DNA from: Candidatus Gastranaerophilales bacterium
Lineage (GTDB): Bacteria > Cyanobacteriota > Vampirovibrionia > Gastranaerophilales > Gastranaerophilaceae
Assembly (NCBI GenBank): GCA_944325555.1
Contig: CALVAN010000005.1
Coordinates: 55,522 to 119,521, forward strand
Length of the DNA stretch: 64,000 nucleotides
Direction: 5' to 3'
Shown here: positions 45,307 through 55,095 of the stretch, one piece after another
How positions within the stretch are numbered: position 1 is the stretch's first letter
Layout of the letters: every line of letters begins with the position of its first letter
The notes under the pieces: model-generated
Seen by the model: only the letters and a program-made list of their open reading frames with translations
What the model was told of the DNA's origin: nothing
Databases searched by the model: none
Position numbers and translations under genes: made by a program

Positions 45307-46581
45307 ATGAAATTTGATACAATTACTGTTCAATTCGCTCACAGAGCTGCAAATAACAGGCATTGCATACCTGTACCTATTTATCAGACAACTGCTTTTG
45401 ATTTTGATAGCGTGCAATATGCTGCTGATTTGTTCGATTTAAAAGCTCAGGGGGATATATATACAAGAATTTCTAATCCTACAACACAGGTTTTGGAAGA
45501 GCGTGTAGCTGCTTTGGAAGGTGGAGTAGGAGCTCTTGCTGTTTCTTCTGGTCAGGCGGCTTCGACTCTGGCTGTATTAAACATTGCAAAAGCCGGTGAT
45601 GAAGTTGTCGCTTCATCAACATTGTATGGCGGTACGTTTAATCTTTTAAATGCAACTTTAAGAAAACTGGGTATAAATACAGTTTTTGCCAAAGGAGAGA
45701 AGGCTTCTGATTATGAGAAGCTTATCACTGATAAAACAAAATGTATTTTTATTGAGATGATAGGCAATCCTAAATTAAATGTAGCAGATATTGAACCGAT
45801 TGCAAAGGTTGCTCGTGCTCATAAAATACCGCTTATTGTTGATAATACAGTGCCTTCTCCGTATCTGTGCAATCCGATAAAATGGGGAGCAGATATTGTT
45901 GTACATTCTCTCACAAAGTATATCTCGGGGCATGGTAATTCTATGGGCGGAATGATTGTTGATTCAGGCAACTTTGATTGGGAAGCCTCTGGAAAATTCA
46001 GTGAACTTGTAGAACCGGATGAGAGTTATCACGGTTTAAGCTATACAAAAGATTTTGGGAATAGTGCTTTTATAATTAAAGCAAGAGGGCAGCTGTTAAG
46101 AGATTTGGGTACGTGTATAAGCCCGTTTAACTCTTATTTGACACTTTTGGGGCTGGAAACTTTGCATTTGAGAATGCAAAGGGTGAGTGATACTGCTCTA
46201 AAGATTGCCAAATACCTTAAAAACAATCCAAAAATAGCCTGGGTAAATTATCCGGGATTAGAAGAAAACGAGTATTACCCGCTTGTGCAAAAATACATGC
46301 CAAAAGGTGCTTCTTCCATAATAAGTTTTGGCGTAAAAAGTAATGAAATGAGCGGAAGAGATGCGGGAAGGCATTTTATTGAAAATGTAAAACTGCTAAT
46401 CCATGCAACAAATATAGGCGATTCTCGCTCCATAATTACTTACCCTTGTTTGACGACTCACAGGCAGCTAAATGATGAACAGTTAAAGGCTTGCGGTATA
46501 TCTGATGATTTTATGCGCCTTTCTGTTGGTCTTGAGGATGTTGATGATATAATTGAAGATATCGAACAGGCTTTGCCCTGA
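45307..46581 (+). CDS. metY: O-acetylhomoserine sulfhydrylase-type enzyme
   Basis: 424 residues, Cys/Met metabolism PLP enzyme. Converts O-acetylhomoserine plus sulfide to homocysteine. The PLP lysine is in VVHSLTKYISGHG. Substrate loop YTRISNPTTQVLEERVAALE (about 58-77) and SGQAAST are present. The length (424) fits MetY rather than the shorter MetB/MetC group. Followed 35 bases later by apt. Confidence 0.92.
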   Translation: MKFDTITVQFAHRAANNRHCIPVPIYQTTAFDFDSVQYAADLFDLKAQGDIYTRISNPTTQVLEERVAALEGGVGALAVSSGQAASTLAVLNIAKAGDEVVASSTLYGGTFNLLNATLRKLGINTVFAKGEKASDYEKLITDKTKCIFIEMIGNPKLNVADIEPIAKVARAHKIPLIVDNTVPSPYLCNPIKWGADIVVHSLTKYISGHGNSMGGMIVDSGNFDWEASGKFSELVEPDESYHGLSYTKDFGNSAFIIKARGQLLRDLGTCISPFNSYLTLLGLETLHLRMQRVSDTALKIAKYLKNNPKIAWVNYPGLEENEYYPLVQKYMPKGASSIISFGVKSNEMSGRDAGRHFIENVKLLIHATNIGDSRSIITYPCLTTHRQLNDEQLKACGISDDFMRLSVGLEDVDDIIEDIEQALP

Positions 46582-46616
46582 TTTTTTTAATTAAGTTAGA
46601 AAAGGAAGTTAGTAAA

Positions 46617-47144
46617 ATGCAAGAATACGTTCAATCAAAGATTAGAGCTATAGTCGATTTTCCTAAAAAAGGAATAATATTTCGTGATATTACGACAGCC
46701 GTAAAAGACCCGCAGGCAATGAGGTATATGATAGATTACCTCACTGAAAGATATAAAGATGAGAGAATAGACTATGTTGCAGGTATTGAATCCAGAGGCT
46801 TTATTTTTGGTGCTGCTCTTGCATACAAACTTGGTGCAGGGTTTATTGTGATTAGAAAACCGGGCAAGCTTCCTGCCGAAACAATTTCGCAGGAATATGA
46901 GCTTGAATATGGTACAGATAAGATAGAAATGCATGCTGATGCTGTGGAACCTGGTAAAAAAGTTCTTATAATAGACGACCTTCTTGCAACAGGCGGAACT
47001 GTTGATGCAGCTGCAAAATTGCTTAAAAAAGCAGGTGCCAATGTTGTTGGTGCTGCGTTTATTATCGAATTAACAGATCTTAAAGGCAGAGAAAAATTGA
47101 AAGACCTGGATGTATTTTCGATGGTTCAATTTGAGGGTGAATAG
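46617..47144 (+). CDS. apt: Adenine phosphoribosyltransferase
   Basis: 175 residues. Salvages adenine to AMP using PRPP. IVDFPKKGIIFRDIT at the N-terminus and the PRPP-binding motif VLIIDDLLATGGTVDAA (about 117-133) are characteristic. AAAGGAAG precedes ATG. Confidence 0.96.
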   Translation: MQEYVQSKIRAIVDFPKKGIIFRDITTAVKDPQAMRYMIDYLTERYKDERIDYVAGIESRGFIFGAALAYKLGAGFIVIRKPGKLPAETISQEYELEYGTDKIEMHADAVEPGKKVLIIDDLLATGGTVDAAAKLLKKAGANVVGAAFIIELTDLKGREKLKDLDVFSMVQFEGE

Positions 47145-47189
47145 TTCTCAGCTATTATGGTCAACAAATATTAATATACACTTATAAAT

Positions 47190-47218
47190 AAAACAAAAGG
47201 GCACTTATTGTGCCCTTG
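47190..47218 (-). terminator. Terminator of the minus-strand gene ending at 47296
   Basis: AAGGGCAC-AATAA-GTGCCCTT on the minus strand followed by TTGTTTT. It has no T-run on the plus strand. Confidence 0.6.
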
Positions 47219-47295
47219 AAAACCTACCATACCTATTATAAACCGAGGAATAAAATTATATTGTGTGTGAAGTGTGATTGTATTTTAAGTTGTTT

Positions 47296-48609
47296 CTATT
47301 CTTCGCCGTAAGCTTCTTTTTCTGCCTTTGTGAGTCTTTCAGCGAAGGCTTTGATATTGTCGGATGTTACTTTACGTTCTTTTGCATCAATCAATGTAGA
47401 AGGTACATTAACTTTTTTAGGATCGTAATATTTTCCGCCAACTTCAATTAAGTTTTCTTTTTGTTCGTCTGTCGGATTCGCTACTTCTGTTAAGAATCCG
47501 TATTTTGCAGCAACTTCAGGGTTGTTTTGTGCAAAATGTTTTGCTCTTGCAACAAATGCTTTGTCTATAGCTTCGATATGCGGTTTAGCATCGTTAGAAC
47601 CTAAGCCCCAGAAGGCTTCTCCGCTGCCCCATCCTTCGCAGTCTGCGAAGATTGCATCAACAAGAGTTTCGTTGTATTTTCTTGCTTCGCCTAATTGAGC
47701 AAATTCATTGTAAACTTCAAGAACATTGTATTCGTTCATATGTTTTTCGCTGCTGAGTTCGTACAATGTATCTGTGTCTGTACCCCAGGCTTCATACAAA
47801 GCTTTAACATATTCTTTTGCAAGCGATTTGTAATTGTCAGGTGAACCGGCTTCTGCTGCTGCCAATACTTCTTTATTTTTAGCAGGTCTTTCAGCCTTGT
47901 TTTCGCTTTCTTTGTCTTCTTCATCTTCTACGTGAGCACCGGGGCCGCCGGGGTTCTTAGCGATTTCAAGAAGTTTGCCGTAGTCTTCTGTTGACAATTC
48001 GCCTGTTTTAGCATATTTGCCTGCTATATCCCAGAGAAGTTTGTAGTTTTCTTCACTGATTTCAGCGGTTGTCGGATCGTCTTGATATTGTTTAGACAAG
48101 TCGATTAATCTGCGAAGCAGTGTAGTTTTTTCTTCTTTACCGTCTTTATTTGTGATAGTTATTTCTTTGTTGAATCTATCCTTGTTTGCAGGATCAGTAG
48201 CTATTTTGTTTAATACGTTATTGATTTGAGATTCTTTGATGATTTTTGTACCGTCAATTTTGCTGTTATCATCATTGTTTGAATTATTTACTGTTACATT
48301 AGTGTTGCTGTGGAGATTTTCCATAATCTTTTTATACATTTCAGCCTGTTGAGCCATCCATTGTTTCATCATAGGCATAATCTGCATATAAAGATTTGTT
48401 GAAGTGTCCATTAATGAAGAAACACCGTAATCAAAATTCATTAATTGAGAGTCGTTAAAATTAGAAAGTCCGTCGCTTGGGTACATGATGCTGGGTGTTG
48501 TTCCCATCGGAAACAAGCTGTATTGCCACAAGTTAGGACTTACAGTTCTTCCCGAATTTGCAGGTACATTAACCGTCCAAGTTGTTCCGATGTTCAATCC
48601 GTCGCCCAT
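47296..48609 (-). CDS. Orphan acidic protein with a GTDTDTL annexin-like segment
   Basis: 437 residues. The N-terminal part is Met/Ser/Asn-rich (1-120) with MPMMKQWMAQQAEMYKK (about 78-94). A helical middle is followed by Gly/Pro/Asp/Glu-rich residues (about 215-240). Then YVKALYEAWGTDTDTLYELS (about 265-284) resembles the helix-GTD-helix start of an annexin repeat, a resemblance only. No signal peptide, no family recognised. It has its own terminator. Confidence 0.7.
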   Translation of the reverse strand: MGDGLNIGTTWTVNVPANSGRTVSPNLWQYSLFPMGTTPSIMYPSDGLSNFNDSQLMNFDYGVSSLMDTSTNLYMQIMPMMKQWMAQQAEMYKKIMENLHSNTNVTVNNSNNDDNSKIDGTKIIKESQINNVLNKIATDPANKDRFNKEITITNKDGKEEKTTLLRRLIDLSKQYQDDPTTAEISEENYKLLWDIAGKYAKTGELSTEDYGKLLEIAKNPGGPGAHVEDEEDKESENKAERPAKNKEVLAAAEAGSPDNYKSLAKEYVKALYEAWGTDTDTLYELSSEKHMNEYNVLEVYNEFAQLGEARKYNETLVDAIFADCEGWGSGEAFWGLGSNDAKPHIEAIDKAFVARAKHFAQNNPEVAAKYGFLTEVANPTDEQKENLIEVGGKYYDPKKVNVPSTLIDAKERKVTSDNIKAFAERLTKAEKEAYGEE

Positions 48610-48886
48610 TTTAGTATCCCCTAATATCTTTCTTTGTAATTCCTCTTAAAAAACGATAGACTTATTGCGTCTATATAAATTCCTCGTTCCTGTATATATA
48701 TAAAGTATTTCTTCAATCAAAAATTGACTTTTAAATTAAAATTTATAAGAATTTTGTTAACAAATCTTAATATTAATCCTAAAAATTGTGTAAAAACGGG
48801 CTTTTTTAGCTTGAATGTCTGCAAGGTTGTTTTTGTGCTAAAATCTCACATGTATTATTTATAGAGAAACATGAGGATAAACGACT

Positions 48887-50566
48887 ATGGTTGAACTTTC
48901 ACCTTTGCAAAAAGCGAGATTGGCTTTTAAACCGGTTCTTCCTTCTACACTTGCTGCAGGCATTAAAAAAGTAGAAGTTATTGAAGGCGAAAAAACTGAG
49001 TGTGTAAAAGATCAAGAACAAATTAAAAAACTTTTTGAAAACACATACGGAAAATGCACAGTTACATTTAAATCAGGTAATGAACATGAATTTTCTGCAA
49101 GAAACGTTGGGGTAATACTTTCCGGTGGTCAGGCTCCCGGAGGACACAATGTTGTTGCAGGTCTGTACGACGCACTAAAACAGGCTAACCCTGAAAGCAA
49201 ATTGTACGGTTTCTTAGGCGGTCCGTCAGGTATTATCGACGGCGAATACATTGAATTGACTGACGAAATTATCGATGCTTACAGAAACACCGGCGGTTTT
49301 GATATTATCGGTTCAGGCAGAACAAAACTTGAAACAGAAGAACAGTTTGAAAAAGCTCTTGAAAACTGTAAAAAATTGAACATCACAGGTATCGTTATCA
49401 TTGGTGGTGACGACTCTAATACAAACGCTGCAATGCTTGCAGAATGGTTTGTTTCCAAAAATGCCGGCATTCAGGTTATCGGCTGCCCGAAAACAATTGA
49501 CGGTGACTTGAAAAACGAACAGATTGAAATATCTTTCGGTTTTGATACTGCAACAAAAACTTATGCAGAACTCGTCGGCAATATCCAAAGAGATGTTAAC
49601 TCTGCTAAAAAATACTGGCATTTTGTTAAAGTTATGGGTAGAAGCGCTACTCACGTTGCTTTGGAAGTTGCTTTGCAGACTCAGCCTAACATCACTTTGA
49701 TTTCTGAAGAAGTTGAAGAAAAGAAAATGTCATTAAAACAAATCGTTAATTACATGGCTGACATCATTGCAAGACGTGCTAATGACGGCAAAAACTTCGG
49801 TGTTGCCTTGATTCCTGAAGGGTTAATTGAATTTATCCCCGAAATGAAAACAATGATTGCTAACCTCAATGATGTTATGTCTACACTGGAACAGGATGCT
49901 TCTTACAACAAGTTGACCGTACCGGCTGACAGATTTGACTTTATTGAAAGCAGACTTGAACCTGAAAATGCTGCTGTTTTTGAATCTCTTCCTGTTTTAA
50001 TCAAAGCTCAATTACTTATGGATAGAGATCCGCACGGTAATGTTCAGGTTTCCAAAATCGAAACAGAAAAACTCTTAATTGAAATGATTAAAGTAAAACT
50101 CGCAGAAATGAAGGCGCAAGGTGAATTTATGGGCAAATTCTCCGACCAGTGCCATTTCTTCGGCTACGAAGGCAGATGTGCTTTTCCGTCTAACTTTGAT
50201 GCAAACTACTGCTATGCATTGGGCTTTAACGCTTATGCACTGATTCAAGCAGGTTTGACAGGATATCTGTCATCAGTAAGAAACCTTACTGCTCCTTCTA
50301 CGGATTGGGTAGCAGGCGGTGTACCTCTTACAATGATGATGAATATGGAAAAACGTCACGGTCACATGAAACCTGTTATCCAAAAAGCACTCGTAAGACT
50401 GGACGGTCCTGTATTCAAAAAACTAGAAGCAAACAGAGAAAACTGGGCAATGAATGACGAATATATTTTCCCCGGTTCAATCCAGTACTGGGGTCCGTCG
50501 GAAGTTTGCGACATCACGACACAAACTCTTAAACTCGAAAGAGAAGCAGCACTGGCTTCTGTATAA
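48887..50566 (+). CDS. pfp: PPi-dependent 6-phosphofructokinase
   Basis: Phosphorylates fructose-6-phosphate with pyrophosphate, reversibly. 559 residues, the long plant-beta-type/clade II form. [15 protein letters not shown] (about 72-86), the phosphate-donor motif [10 protein letters not shown] (about 168-177; second Asp is the PPi-type residue in place of Gly), and [10 protein letters not shown] (about 200-209; catalytic Asp). [11 protein letters not shown] follows. TGAGGAT precedes ATG. With the membrane pyrophosphatase in the window it suggests a PPi-based energy economy. Followed by a strong terminator. Confidence 0.95.
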   Translation: MVELSPLQKARLAFKPVLPSTLAAGIKKVEVIEGEKTECVKDQEQIKKLFENTYGKCTVTFKSGNEHEFSARNVGVILSGGQAPGGHNVVAGLYDALKQANPESKLYGFLGGPSGIIDGEYIELTDEIIDAYRNTGGFDIIGSGRTKLETEEQFEKALENCKKLNITGIVIIGGDDSNTNAAMLAEWFVSKNAGIQVIGCPKTIDGDLKNEQIEISFGFDTATKTYAELVGNIQRDVNSAKKYWHFVKVMGRSATHVALEVALQTQPNITLISEEVEEKKMSLKQIVNYMADIIARRANDGKNFGVALIPEGLIEFIPEMKTMIANLNDVMSTLEQDASYNKLTVPADRFDFIESRLEPENAAVFESLPVLIKAQLLMDRDPHGNVQVSKIETEKLLIEMIKVKLAEMKAQGEFMGKFSDQCHFFGYEGRCAFPSNFDANYCYALGFNAYALIQAGLTGYLSSVRNLTAPSTDWVAGGVPLTMMMNMEKRHGHMKPVIQKALVRLDGPVFKKLEANRENWAMNDEYIFPGSIQYWGPSEVCDITTQTLKLEREAALASV

Positions 50567-50588
50567 TTCGGGTTATACGGATAAATAT

Positions 50589-50620
50589 AAAAAGGCGGAT
50601 ATTTGGTATCCGCCTTTTTT
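50589..50620 (+). terminator. Terminator after pfp
   Basis: AAAGGCGGATA / TATCCGCCTTT stem followed by a T-run. Confidence 0.9.
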
Positions 50621-50633
50621 GTTGTTTGTTTTT

Positions 50634-51083
50634 TTATATTGAGCATTCTTTTTTGAATTTATTCACAAATTTTGCCAATAGAATTGCATCTGCACACAAA
50701 AAAGGTCTTGGTAATTCGGAATTCTTTTTAAATAACCTTTTCTTTGCTGCATCTACAGAGCTAAGAATATCTTCTTTTGTAAATTTGTCTACAGTTTTAT
50801 AACGATGCTCTGTTGGCATATAACCTTTTGGGTCTATGGATAATGTTGCCCATTCGCCCTTCTTGTTCCCGATTTTGGTTACAAAAAATATAAGACTTTT
50901 TACTTTAGACAATGGACCTTTTTTGCCTATAACCTCGATATCTACATCATTGCCTGCATTAATAAGGTCTGCAACGGATTCTTTCAGGGCTTGACCGCCT
51001 ATTTTGTATGCTTTTTTAGATATTGGCATAAGTGCTTTAAAATTTTGTTTAAGATGGCAATTGCCGTTTTGTCGTATTTTCAT
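50634..51083 (-). CDS. Orphan protein with N-terminal NFKA motif
   Basis: 149 residues, Lys-rich. N-terminus MKIRQNGNCHLKQNFKALMP carries NFKA at 14-17, again the MKI...[SN]FK pattern. The middle is beta-rich (about 45-90), and the C-terminus is Lys-rich and helical. No family recognised and no signal peptide. Confidence 0.68.
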   Translation of the reverse strand: MKIRQNGNCHLKQNFKALMPISKKAYKIGGQALKESVADLINAGNDVDIEVIGKKGPLSKVKSLIFFVTKIGNKKGEWATLSIDPKGYMPTEHRYKTVDKFTKEDILSSVDAAKKRLFKKNSELPRPFLCADAILLAKFVNKFKKECSI

Positions 51084-51205
51084 AACTTTTTACTCTGTTA
51101 CAAATGTAACATATTGGGCGATAAAAAATCAATGGGTTGAGTTTATGTTGTTAAAAAGCTTAAATATGCTTTTTAGTTATGAAGAAGATAAGAAAGGTAA
51201 AAAAA

Positions 51206-52513
51206 ATGACATTTAATCCCCTGCAAGAAAAAGGAATACCCGTTGAAAAACAAATAAGAAGCTGGCATGAAATAGCCAAAAAACCTTTTAATAAAACAGA
51301 AGTTGATTGTTATACAAGAACACGTCAGATACTTATGAACGGTATCGAGGTTGAGGCGTGGAACTTTAAACACAATTTTGCAAGAAATTGTACTGAACCT
51401 GAGGTTAATAAGTTTATCGCAATGACAAGGCGTATCGAGGATATGCAGCAAACTACAGTTAACTGGCTAACGCCATCGGATCAATCTGTTTTAGAAACAA
51501 CTTTGGGCTATGAACAGGTAGCTGTTGATTTAACGGCATGGATGGCACAAAACGAGCCTGACCCTTATGTTAAAGAAACTTTTGATTTTGGACTTTTAGA
51601 AGATTTTGACCACCTGTACAGATATAGCCAGTGGGCGTATTTAGAACATGGCATCAGTCCCAATGAAATTGTGCAGGGACAAACTGATATTATGCTCAGT
51701 CGTCCGACACAGAACCATCACAATGACAACACACTAAGACTGAGAAAGCCTTATGACAAATCAACAGCATCACCGCAAACAAAGGTAAATATCTATACAC
51801 TGGTTTCGGGTGAACAGCAAACCCATAATTACTATGCAGAACATGGAATGGAGTATGGTAATCAATGTATCAGAGAAACTTATGCGGAAATTAAAGACGT
51901 GGAAGAAGAACACGTTACAATGTATGAATCTTTGATAGATCCGAGCGAAAGCTGGTTAGAAAAGCTTCTTTTACACGAATTTACGGAAGTGTGCAACTAC
52001 TACACCTGTGTAGAAGACGAGGTTGATGAACGTATAAAAAGAATCTGGGAAATGTTTTTGGAATATGAAATCGGACACCTTAAAATTGCGGCTGATTTGT
52101 TTAAAAAATACGAAAAACGTGACCCTGAAGAAGTAATCGGCACAAAAGTCGTTATACCAAACAGATTTAAGTCGCAAAAAGAATATGTTACAAAAATACT
52201 GGAAACACAAATTCAAAAAAGATTGTCTAATGAAGGCATGGATTATACAGAAATCAATAAACTGCCCGATGACTGGAAAAGCTATAAAGTCCAGCAGGCA
52301 ACAGGAGAGTACGGCTCTCCTACAGAAATGGTTATTCAGATAATTACAACTGCAAAGGAACGTGATTTAGTAATTGCAGATAAGAAATTAAAAGACATAC
52401 AGGCAGACCTGCTCGAAAAAGGGCTGGAACCTAAAGCTCAAGCACCTGATACCGTCAGTGTTGAACAAATGCGCAAAATGATGAAAAAAGAAGAAATAGA
52501 ACACGAATGCTAA
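51206..52513 (+). CDS. Ferritin-like diiron protein
   Basis: 435 residues from ATG 51206 (AAAGGTAA upstream; the frame runs 9 codons further to ATG 51179, which has no RBS). It carries several helix-borne Glu and His ligands in the arrangement of ferritin-like four-helix diiron proteins. TLGYEQVAVDL (about 91-101) and KDVEEEHVTMYE (about 230-241) are the first two. LLHEFTEVCNYY (about 253-264) and YEIGHLKIAADL (about 285-296) are the others. This kind of large ferritin-like protein is widespread in anaerobes and usually uncharacterised. Redox or peroxide-scavenging is plausible. Followed by a strong terminator. Confidence 0.78.
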   Translation: MTFNPLQEKGIPVEKQIRSWHEIAKKPFNKTEVDCYTRTRQILMNGIEVEAWNFKHNFARNCTEPEVNKFIAMTRRIEDMQQTTVNWLTPSDQSVLETTLGYEQVAVDLTAWMAQNEPDPYVKETFDFGLLEDFDHLYRYSQWAYLEHGISPNEIVQGQTDIMLSRPTQNHHNDNTLRLRKPYDKSTASPQTKVNIYTLVSGEQQTHNYYAEHGMEYGNQCIRETYAEIKDVEEEHVTMYESLIDPSESWLEKLLLHEFTEVCNYYTCVEDEVDERIKRIWEMFLEYEIGHLKIAADLFKKYEKRDPEEVIGTKVVIPNRFKSQKEYVTKILETQIQKRLSNEGMDYTEINKLPDDWKSYKVQQATGEYGSPTEMVIQIITTAKERDLVIADKKLKDIQADLLEKGLEPKAQAPDTVSVEQMRKMMKKEEIEHEC

Positions 52514-52524
52514 ATATCTTCAAT

Positions 52525-52567
52525 AAAAAACACAGGTTGCTTGCAGTTGGAACAACCTGTGTTTTTA
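52525..52567 (+). terminator. Terminator after ferritin-like gene
   Basis: AAAAACACAGGTTG / CAACCTGTGTTTTT with 14-base loop. Confidence 0.88.
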
Positions 52568-52676
52568 ACAACATTAAGTTAAGTAAAAAAATTATACAAA
52601 TACTAACAAAAATTTTTATTTATGATATTTTGGTTACACATAAACACATGTGGTCACAGGTTAAGGAGTATATTAT

Positions 52677-53135
52677 ATGCCAGTACAATCAATCAACTCT
52701 ACAGCATCTGCACAGACTCAACAAAGTGCTGCAGCTTCTAAAAAAGTTAAAAAAGAATTTATTCCGTCTGCTTTAAAAAATGATATTGTCAGCATTAAGG
52801 ACATGAAAACATCACATAAGGTAGCTATCGGAGTTTTGACATTAAGCTCTGCTATAGCCGGTTTACACAGTGCAAAAAGTGGTTTATTTAAAACAATTAA
52901 TACAATTATTATGGCTGCGGTAGGTCTTGCTGCAAGTATTAGCTTAACTAAGGCTGCAGATAAAGATACAAAAAATAAACCCGAAAAAACTGCCGATGAC
53001 AAAAAAGAGCCTGCATCAGCACCTGAAAATTCCAAACAAGAAGTAAAACAGGATGCAAAAGCTGAAGACAAACCTGAAGTAAAGCCTGAAAAGGAAGAAA
53101 GTGAAGAAAAGGGCGACGACAAAGATGATGACTAA
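52677..53135 (+). CDS. Small membrane protein with acidic tail
   Basis: 152 residues. Two hydrophobic helices (about 47-63 and 72-91), N-terminus Ser/Gln-rich, and a long Lys/Glu/Asp-rich tail (95-152) ending GDDKDDD. RBS AAGGAG. No family recognised. Confidence 0.7.
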   Translation: MPVQSINSTASAQTQQSAAASKKVKKEFIPSALKNDIVSIKDMKTSHKVAIGVLTLSSAIAGLHSAKSGLFKTINTIIMAAVGLAASISLTKAADKDTKNKPEKTADDKKEPASAPENSKQEVKQDAKAEDKPEVKPEKEESEEKGDDKDDD

Positions 53136-53160
53136 AATTTAGTCGTATAAATAAACATAA

Positions 53161-53193
53161 AAAACAGGACTTTTTATCAGGTCCTGTTTTTTT
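53161..53193 (+). terminator. Terminator
   Basis: AAAACAGGAC / GTCCTGTTTT with T-run. Confidence 0.85.
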
Positions 53194-53244
53194 ATACATC
53201 GTAACGGCTATATTAAAATTTCAAATTTGTGCTAAATTGTTTTT

Positions 53245-55092
53245 ATGAACAAAAAAATCATCTATTTAATATCTCTTTTGCTATTTGTTATCCTTGTTCT
53301 GGCAAGCTGTATAAGAGCTGATAAGCCTGATGCAGAAGAAACAGTACAAAATGAAAATACCGGCTTTGAATTAAGGCAGAACTATACTCCCTATCCGGTA
53401 AAAACAGAAACAATTAACGGAGTTGATTATCTCTTGTCACGCAGCCCTGCCGGTAAATACGGCGGGATCCTTGTTACCAGTACAATAGGTGAAGGACCAA
53501 AAACTTTTAACTCTTGGAACTCAATGGATGCAACGTCTTCTCTTGCTGCGGATATTATGTTTGATGCACTTGTTACAACCGACCCTTATACGGGTGAGGT
53601 TATTCCAAAAATGGCCAAAATCATAAAAATTCTGCCTGACAAAAAAACATATATTATTGAGCTCCGGCATGGCTTAAAGTGGTCTGACGGAAAAGAAATT
53701 ACTGCTGATGATGTATATTTTACTTGGAATACTATTATCTTTGGCGGTTTTGGTAATACCAGCACAAGAGATGCAATGTATATAGGTCGAGAACTTCCGA
53801 AAATTGAAAAACTCGATAAATATACTGTTAAGTTTACTACCCCAAAACCTTTTTCACCGTTTTTAAGACAATTGAGCGTGCCAATTGCACCGAAACATGT
53901 TCTGGAACCTGTTACCAAACAGGGAAAAAGAGCTTTCGCCTCTTTTTGGAGTTCCAACACAAAACCATCAGACTTTGTCACAAGCGGTGCGTTTAAACTT
54001 AAAGAATATGTTCCTGCACAACGCCTTGTTTATGAACGTAACCCTAACTATTACATGATTGACGAAAAGGGACAGAAACTTCCTTACCTTGACAAATATA
54101 TTATTTTGATAGTAGGTGATTTAAATAATGAACTTTTGAAGTTTAAGGCAGGTGAACTTGATACTGTTGGACTACGGGGCACCAATGTGGCAATGTTTAA
54201 GGAGCAGGAAAAAAATTCCGACTACAAAATATACAACCTGGGACCTGATACTGGTACAATGTATTTTTCTTTTAATTTGAATACACGTAAAAACGATAAA
54301 GGAAAATACTATGTTGACCCGGTAAAACAAAAATGGTTTAACGATGTAAACTTTAGAAAAGCTGTTGATTACGCACTGGACAGAGAAAATATGGTTTTCA
54401 ATATTGCAAGCGGCGTTGCAGCTCCTCTATTTACACCTGAGCCTCTTGCCTCTATTTATCTAAACGAAAAAATTGCAAATGGGCACCCTCAGGATATGCA
54501 AAAGGCTAAAGAATATCTTCGAAACTCCGGTTTTTACTGGAAAAAAGGTAAACTATACGATAAGTACGGCAACAAAGTTGAATTTGACTTATATACAAAT
54601 GCAGGCAACACTGAACGTGAGTCTATAGGCGTTATGGTTAAGCAGGATTTGGAAGAGCTTGGTATGACCGTTAACTTTAAGCCTATAGAGTTCAATACAC
54701 TTGTGAGTAAACTTGTTAATACCAACGATTTTGACTCTGTGATTATGGGCTTTACAGGAAGTCCTCTTGAGCCATACGGCGGCAAAAATGTTTGGTACTC
54801 TAACGGAACCTTGCATGTGTTTAATATGCGTAAAACTCCGCAGGAGAACAAAGACCTTTATCCTTGGGAACATCAGATCAATGAGCTTTTTGATAAAGCT
54901 TCGCTTGAACTTGACTTTAATAAACGCAAGCAGCTTTATGAACAGTACCAGCAGGTTGTATATGACCAAAAACCATTGATATACCTTTATTCACCGGTAA
55001 GAATTATCGCAATAAGGAATAAATTCGGCAATATTAACCCGACTGCCTTAGGCGGTGCAGTACATAACCTTGAAGAAATTTATATAAAATAA
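53245..55092 (+). CDS. Oligopeptide/dipeptide-binding lipoprotein (SBP family 5)
   Basis: 615 residues. Lipoprotein signal LISLLLFVILVLASC with lipobox Cys22, so membrane-anchored. The SBP_bac_5 fold spans the rest. ATSSLAADIMFDALVTTDPY, LRHGLKWSDGKEITADDVYF and NFRKAVDYALDRENMV are typical segments. Family members bind peptides, nickel or other ligands for an ABC importer. No permease or ATPase genes are adjacent, so it may serve a transporter encoded elsewhere. No clear RBS; a 52-base spacer after the previous terminator. Confidence 0.9.
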   Translation: MNKKIIYLISLLLFVILVLASCIRADKPDAEETVQNENTGFELRQNYTPYPVKTETINGVDYLLSRSPAGKYGGILVTSTIGEGPKTFNSWNSMDATSSLAADIMFDALVTTDPYTGEVIPKMAKIIKILPDKKTYIIELRHGLKWSDGKEITADDVYFTWNTIIFGGFGNTSTRDAMYIGRELPKIEKLDKYTVKFTTPKPFSPFLRQLSVPIAPKHVLEPVTKQGKRAFASFWSSNTKPSDFVTSGAFKLKEYVPAQRLVYERNPNYYMIDEKGQKLPYLDKYIILIVGDLNNELLKFKAGELDTVGLRGTNVAMFKEQEKNSDYKIYNLGPDTGTMYFSFNLNTRKNDKGKYYVDPVKQKWFNDVNFRKAVDYALDRENMVFNIASGVAAPLFTPEPLASIYLNEKIANGHPQDMQKAKEYLRNSGFYWKKGKLYDKYGNKVEFDLYTNAGNTERESIGVMVKQDLEELGMTVNFKPIEFNTLVSKLVNTNDFDSVIMGFTGSPLEPYGGKNVWYSNGTLHVFNMRKTPQENKDLYPWEHQINELFDKASLELDFNKRKQLYEQYQQVVYDQKPLIYLYSPVRIIAIRNKFGNINPTALGGAVHNLEEIYIK

Positions 55093-55095
55093 TAA

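Noticed and set aside
52507..52776. 89-codon plus-strand frame after the ferritin-like gene
   Set aside because: It begins in the ferritin-like gene, reads through its terminator and overlaps the better-supported gene at 52677 in another frame.
53245..55092. A complete oligopeptide ABC transporter operon
   Set aside because: Only the binding lipoprotein is present; neighbouring genes are unrelated.
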